DNA of 64,000 nt. It comes from a virus. Below the pieces are notes generated by a model, which ran no database searches, was not told the DNA's origin, and saw nothing but the letters and a program-made list of their open reading frames with translations. The stretch covers positions 1 to 64,000 of the IMG/VR virus record IMGVR_UViG_3300024243_000016, one strand, 5' to 3'. This document shows positions 62,093 to 64,000 of this stretch, piece by piece; position 1 is the stretch's first letter, and the number at the start of each line of letters is the position of its first letter. The translations under genes were made by a program, and so were the position numbers.

Positions 62093-63454
62093 TTAAATTA
62101 AATAATCTGAAATACTAACTGAGTTATTTCTATTGCCAATATAATAATTCATATTTTCAACAAATTTATTTCTTTTATGTACAGCCACACCTAACTCACT
62201 ATCACTCCATTCTGTAAGATTAACCCGTAGCTTATTAAATCCACCTTGAAGTGAAATTAAATATTTTTCTATATCATCAATATTATTATTTATTATACCA
62301 TTGTTAACACAATAATCAAACAACCACGATCCAGGAAGAGGTGTTATGTTTGCAAATCCCATAGAAACACCATGCCTCCTAAAAATATCCTTCAAATCAA
62401 ATAAAAAACTCAAAGTATCATTAAAAGATTTATTATTCTCACCCAAAAAACCAAATATCAATTGTATGTTAGGTCTTATTCCAAATTTATCACACTTAAC
62501 AATTGCATTATATATATTTTCTACATTAGCCCCTTTATTCATCTTTATTAAAATATCATCACTACAGCTTTCAACACCAAAAGTTATAGTAAAACAATTG
62601 TTACTTGAAGCAACAGCTAATATATCATCATTAACTAAATTGACCCTACCATTAGCATACCATTTACCATATTTGCCAACAGTCTCAGAAATATTAGTAG
62701 CACGATCAACACTAGACAATGCCAACTCATCACAAATAGCCACATAATCAAAACCAAAAGAAGCATTTTTATTATAAAAATCTAATTCATCTTTAATAGA
62801 ATCAATACTCCTCATTGTATACTTGTCAAACATTCTAGAACAAAAATGACAATTATATGGACATCCACGACTAGTCATAATTGTATATATTCTATTTGAT
62901 CTCATAATATTATTAATAAAAAAACCTTCATAATCTGGAACCACATCGCAACTCTCTGGTTCCCAACAAGTAAGATCATTAACAACAATATTATCATCAT
63001 CATCCAAATAAGCAACCCCATTTATATATTTTAAATCAAAAGAATCAACAAAATCAATTAAAAACCTTTCAGCATCTCTTAAAAAACAAATATCAATATT
63101 TGTCTTTAATAAAACAATATCATAATTAAACCTAGCTAAACATCCACCCAGAACTATTGAAACATTATCCAAACTTTCCTTTATTATAGACGACAACCAC
63201 TTAACATATGCATATTGTGTTGACATAGCAGTGATACCAACAAAGTCGATACTTTTACCCTTAAAAAACTTAAGTCTATTAACAACATCATTATTACTCA
63301 AATTCTCTGAGTTTATATCTAAAACATAAACACTATGACCATCATTCCTTAAAATTCTTTTCACAATAGCTAGCCCAACTGGAAATTGCGTAGAATGCCG
63401 ATAATCAGCCGAATCAGATAAACATGTTTTAGGGTTAATTAATAAAATGTTCAT
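62093..63454 (-). CDS. Radical SAM enzyme with an N-terminal B12-binding-type domain
   Basis: A 453-residue protein, ATG start; it overlaps the next upstream gene by 20 bases. Residues 1-140 look like the cobalamin-binding fold of class B radical SAM enzymes: NILLINPK, FPVGLAIVKRILRNDGHSVYVLDIN, FVGITAMSTQYAYVKWLSSII and VLGGCLAR. The D-x-H-x-x-G histidine motif is not visible, so base-off His ligation may be absent. The iron-sulphur site is RGCPYNCHFC (196-205) with Cys198, Cys202 and Cys205 (C-x3-C-x2-C). FGVESCSDDILIKMNKG is the usual radical SAM strand. It may methylate or rearrange a sugar or carbon centre. Unusual in a phage. Confidence 0.78.
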   Translation of the reverse strand: MNILLINPKTCLSDSADYRHSTQFPVGLAIVKRILRNDGHSVYVLDINSENLSNNDVVNRLKFFKGKSIDFVGITAMSTQYAYVKWLSSIIKESLDNVSIVLGGCLARFNYDIVLLKTNIDICFLRDAERFLIDFVDSFDLKYINGVAYLDDDDNIVVNDLTCWEPESCDVVPDYEGFFINNIMRSNRIYTIMTSRGCPYNCHFCSRMFDKYTMRSIDSIKDELDFYNKNASFGFDYVAICDELALSSVDRATNISETVGKYGKWYANGRVNLVNDDILAVASSNNCFTITFGVESCSDDILIKMNKGANVENIYNAIVKCDKFGIRPNIQLIFGFLGENNKSFNDTLSFLFDLKDIFRRHGVSMGFANITPLPGSWLFDYCVNNGIINNNIDDIEKYLISLQGGFNKLRVNLTEWSDSELGVAVHKRNKFVENMNYYIGNRNNSVSISDYLI

Positions 63455-64000
63455 ATATTACACCAAAAATCCTTTGTGGGCAGTCGCCACACATTAAATC
63501 AAAATTAAGAAAATTATCTTTACAAAAGCTCACAATATCGCTATTGTTATTTTTATAATGTTCTAAAAAGCTACAAATCTTTTTACCAAAACCAACACAG
63601 TCAATATTATCAGAAAAATTTATACACATATCATCATTAATATAATTAGCCATATTACTACTATCATCAAAAAAAGGTAAAACAACATTGCCCATAAAAA
63701 ATGACTCAAAAAAAGATGCTGACCTTGAATTACACACAATACAATCAAACTTGTTAAAAACATCATATATATTATCAAAAACAACATGTGATTTAACAAA
63801 AAGAGACTTGCTACTAAAAATAGCACCAGAATGATCATAAGGGTGAAAATTTAAAAATAAATTATATTTACTAGTAAAACTATCATCTTTAACAAAGCTA
63901 TCAAACAAGTCAATAATATAATTATTCCAACTTAAAATACTATCAAATAAAATACAAATATTAATTTTTTTATTACTATCAATCTTCTCACTTAATAAGC
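63435..64000 (-). CDS. Glycosyltransferase-like protein, C-terminal part (cut by right edge)
   Basis: The frame is open from the right edge to the stop at 63435, about 188 codons, so the N-terminal part is outside the window. Visible segments: KINICILFDSILSWNNY near the edge, NLFLNFHPYDHSG with the H-P strand, and FDCIVCNSRSASFFESFFMGNVVLPFF, the loop common to CDP-glycerol or capsule-type GT-B enzymes such as the 59399-60532 protein. Its 3' end overlaps the radical SAM start by 20 bases. A TTG at 63908 is too far inside to be the start. Confidence 0.5.
   Translation of the reverse strand, partial: LLSEKIDSNKKINICILFDSILSWNNYIIDLFDSFVKDDSFTSKYNLFLNFHPYDHSGAIFSSKSLFVKSHVVFDNIYDVFNKFDCIVCNSRSASFFESFFMGNVVLPFFDDSSNMANYINDDMCINFSDNIDCVGFGKKICSFLEHYKNNNSDIVSFCKDNFLNFDLMCGDCPQRIFGVIYEHFIN

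Overview
The window looks like part of the genome of a large, AT-rich tailed phage of the T4-like (myovirus) kind, far from T4 itself. Every gene I accept reads on the minus strand, so transcription runs from base 64000 towards base 1. Spacing is tight and stops and starts often overlap or touch. No gap exceeds about 120 bases. I see no tRNA, rRNA, CRISPR array, transposase or integrase. The phage assignment rests on a T4-type portal (gp20), large terminase (gp17), prohead protease (gp21), baseplate gp25, gp6 and gp5-like proteins, a gp55-like sigma factor and a gp46/gp47-type nuclease. The major capsid protein, tail sheath and tail tube genes are not here and probably lie outside the window.

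Layout in coordinate order. (1) 1-2900: tail fibre and decoration genes, including a partial repeat fibre cut by the left edge and a small H-type-lectin-like protein. (2) 2910-9739: the prohead protease and a group of poorly known proteins. Seven of these start with a short helix ending in (L/I)-x-E, which resembles the capsid-targeting peptide of T4 internal proteins. I suggest they are packaged into the head, trimmed by the protease and perhaps injected with the DNA. (3) 9742-13475: portal and terminase. (4) 13590-20296: an Hsp20-like chaperone with its own sigma70-like promoter, a candidate PD-(D/E)XK nuclease, a zinc protein, one polypeptide joining Mre11 and Rad50, a CHC2/TOPRIM primase and a RuvC-like resolvase. 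(5) 20302-48813: about 28 kb of virion genes, with very large LamG, fibronectin-like and unrecognised proteins followed by the gp6, gp25 and gp5 baseplate core. (6) 48859-49873: a gp55-like late sigma factor and a small membrane protein. (7) 49906-64000: a cluster for making or altering a glycan, with eight glycosyltransferase-like genes (one cut by the right edge), a short UDP-sugar dehydrogenase-like gene, a NodB-type deacetylase, two methyltransferase-like genes, a left-handed beta-helix acyltransferase, an SGNH hydrolase with a broken duplicate, and a radical SAM enzyme with a B12-binding-type fold.

How the parts fit (inference): gp55-like sigma would switch on late genes; protease, portal and terminase build and fill the head; candidate cargo proteins ride in the head; the baseplate and LamG or lectin fibres bind the host; the recombination genes maintain DNA; and the glycan genes may decorate virion proteins, DNA or the host surface. 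The most novel points are the candidate capsid-cargo set with its shared 5' coding module and paralogous YG..T.WC proteins, the Mre11-Rad50 fusion, and the phage-borne glycan cluster with its radical SAM enzyme and recent SGNH gene duplication.
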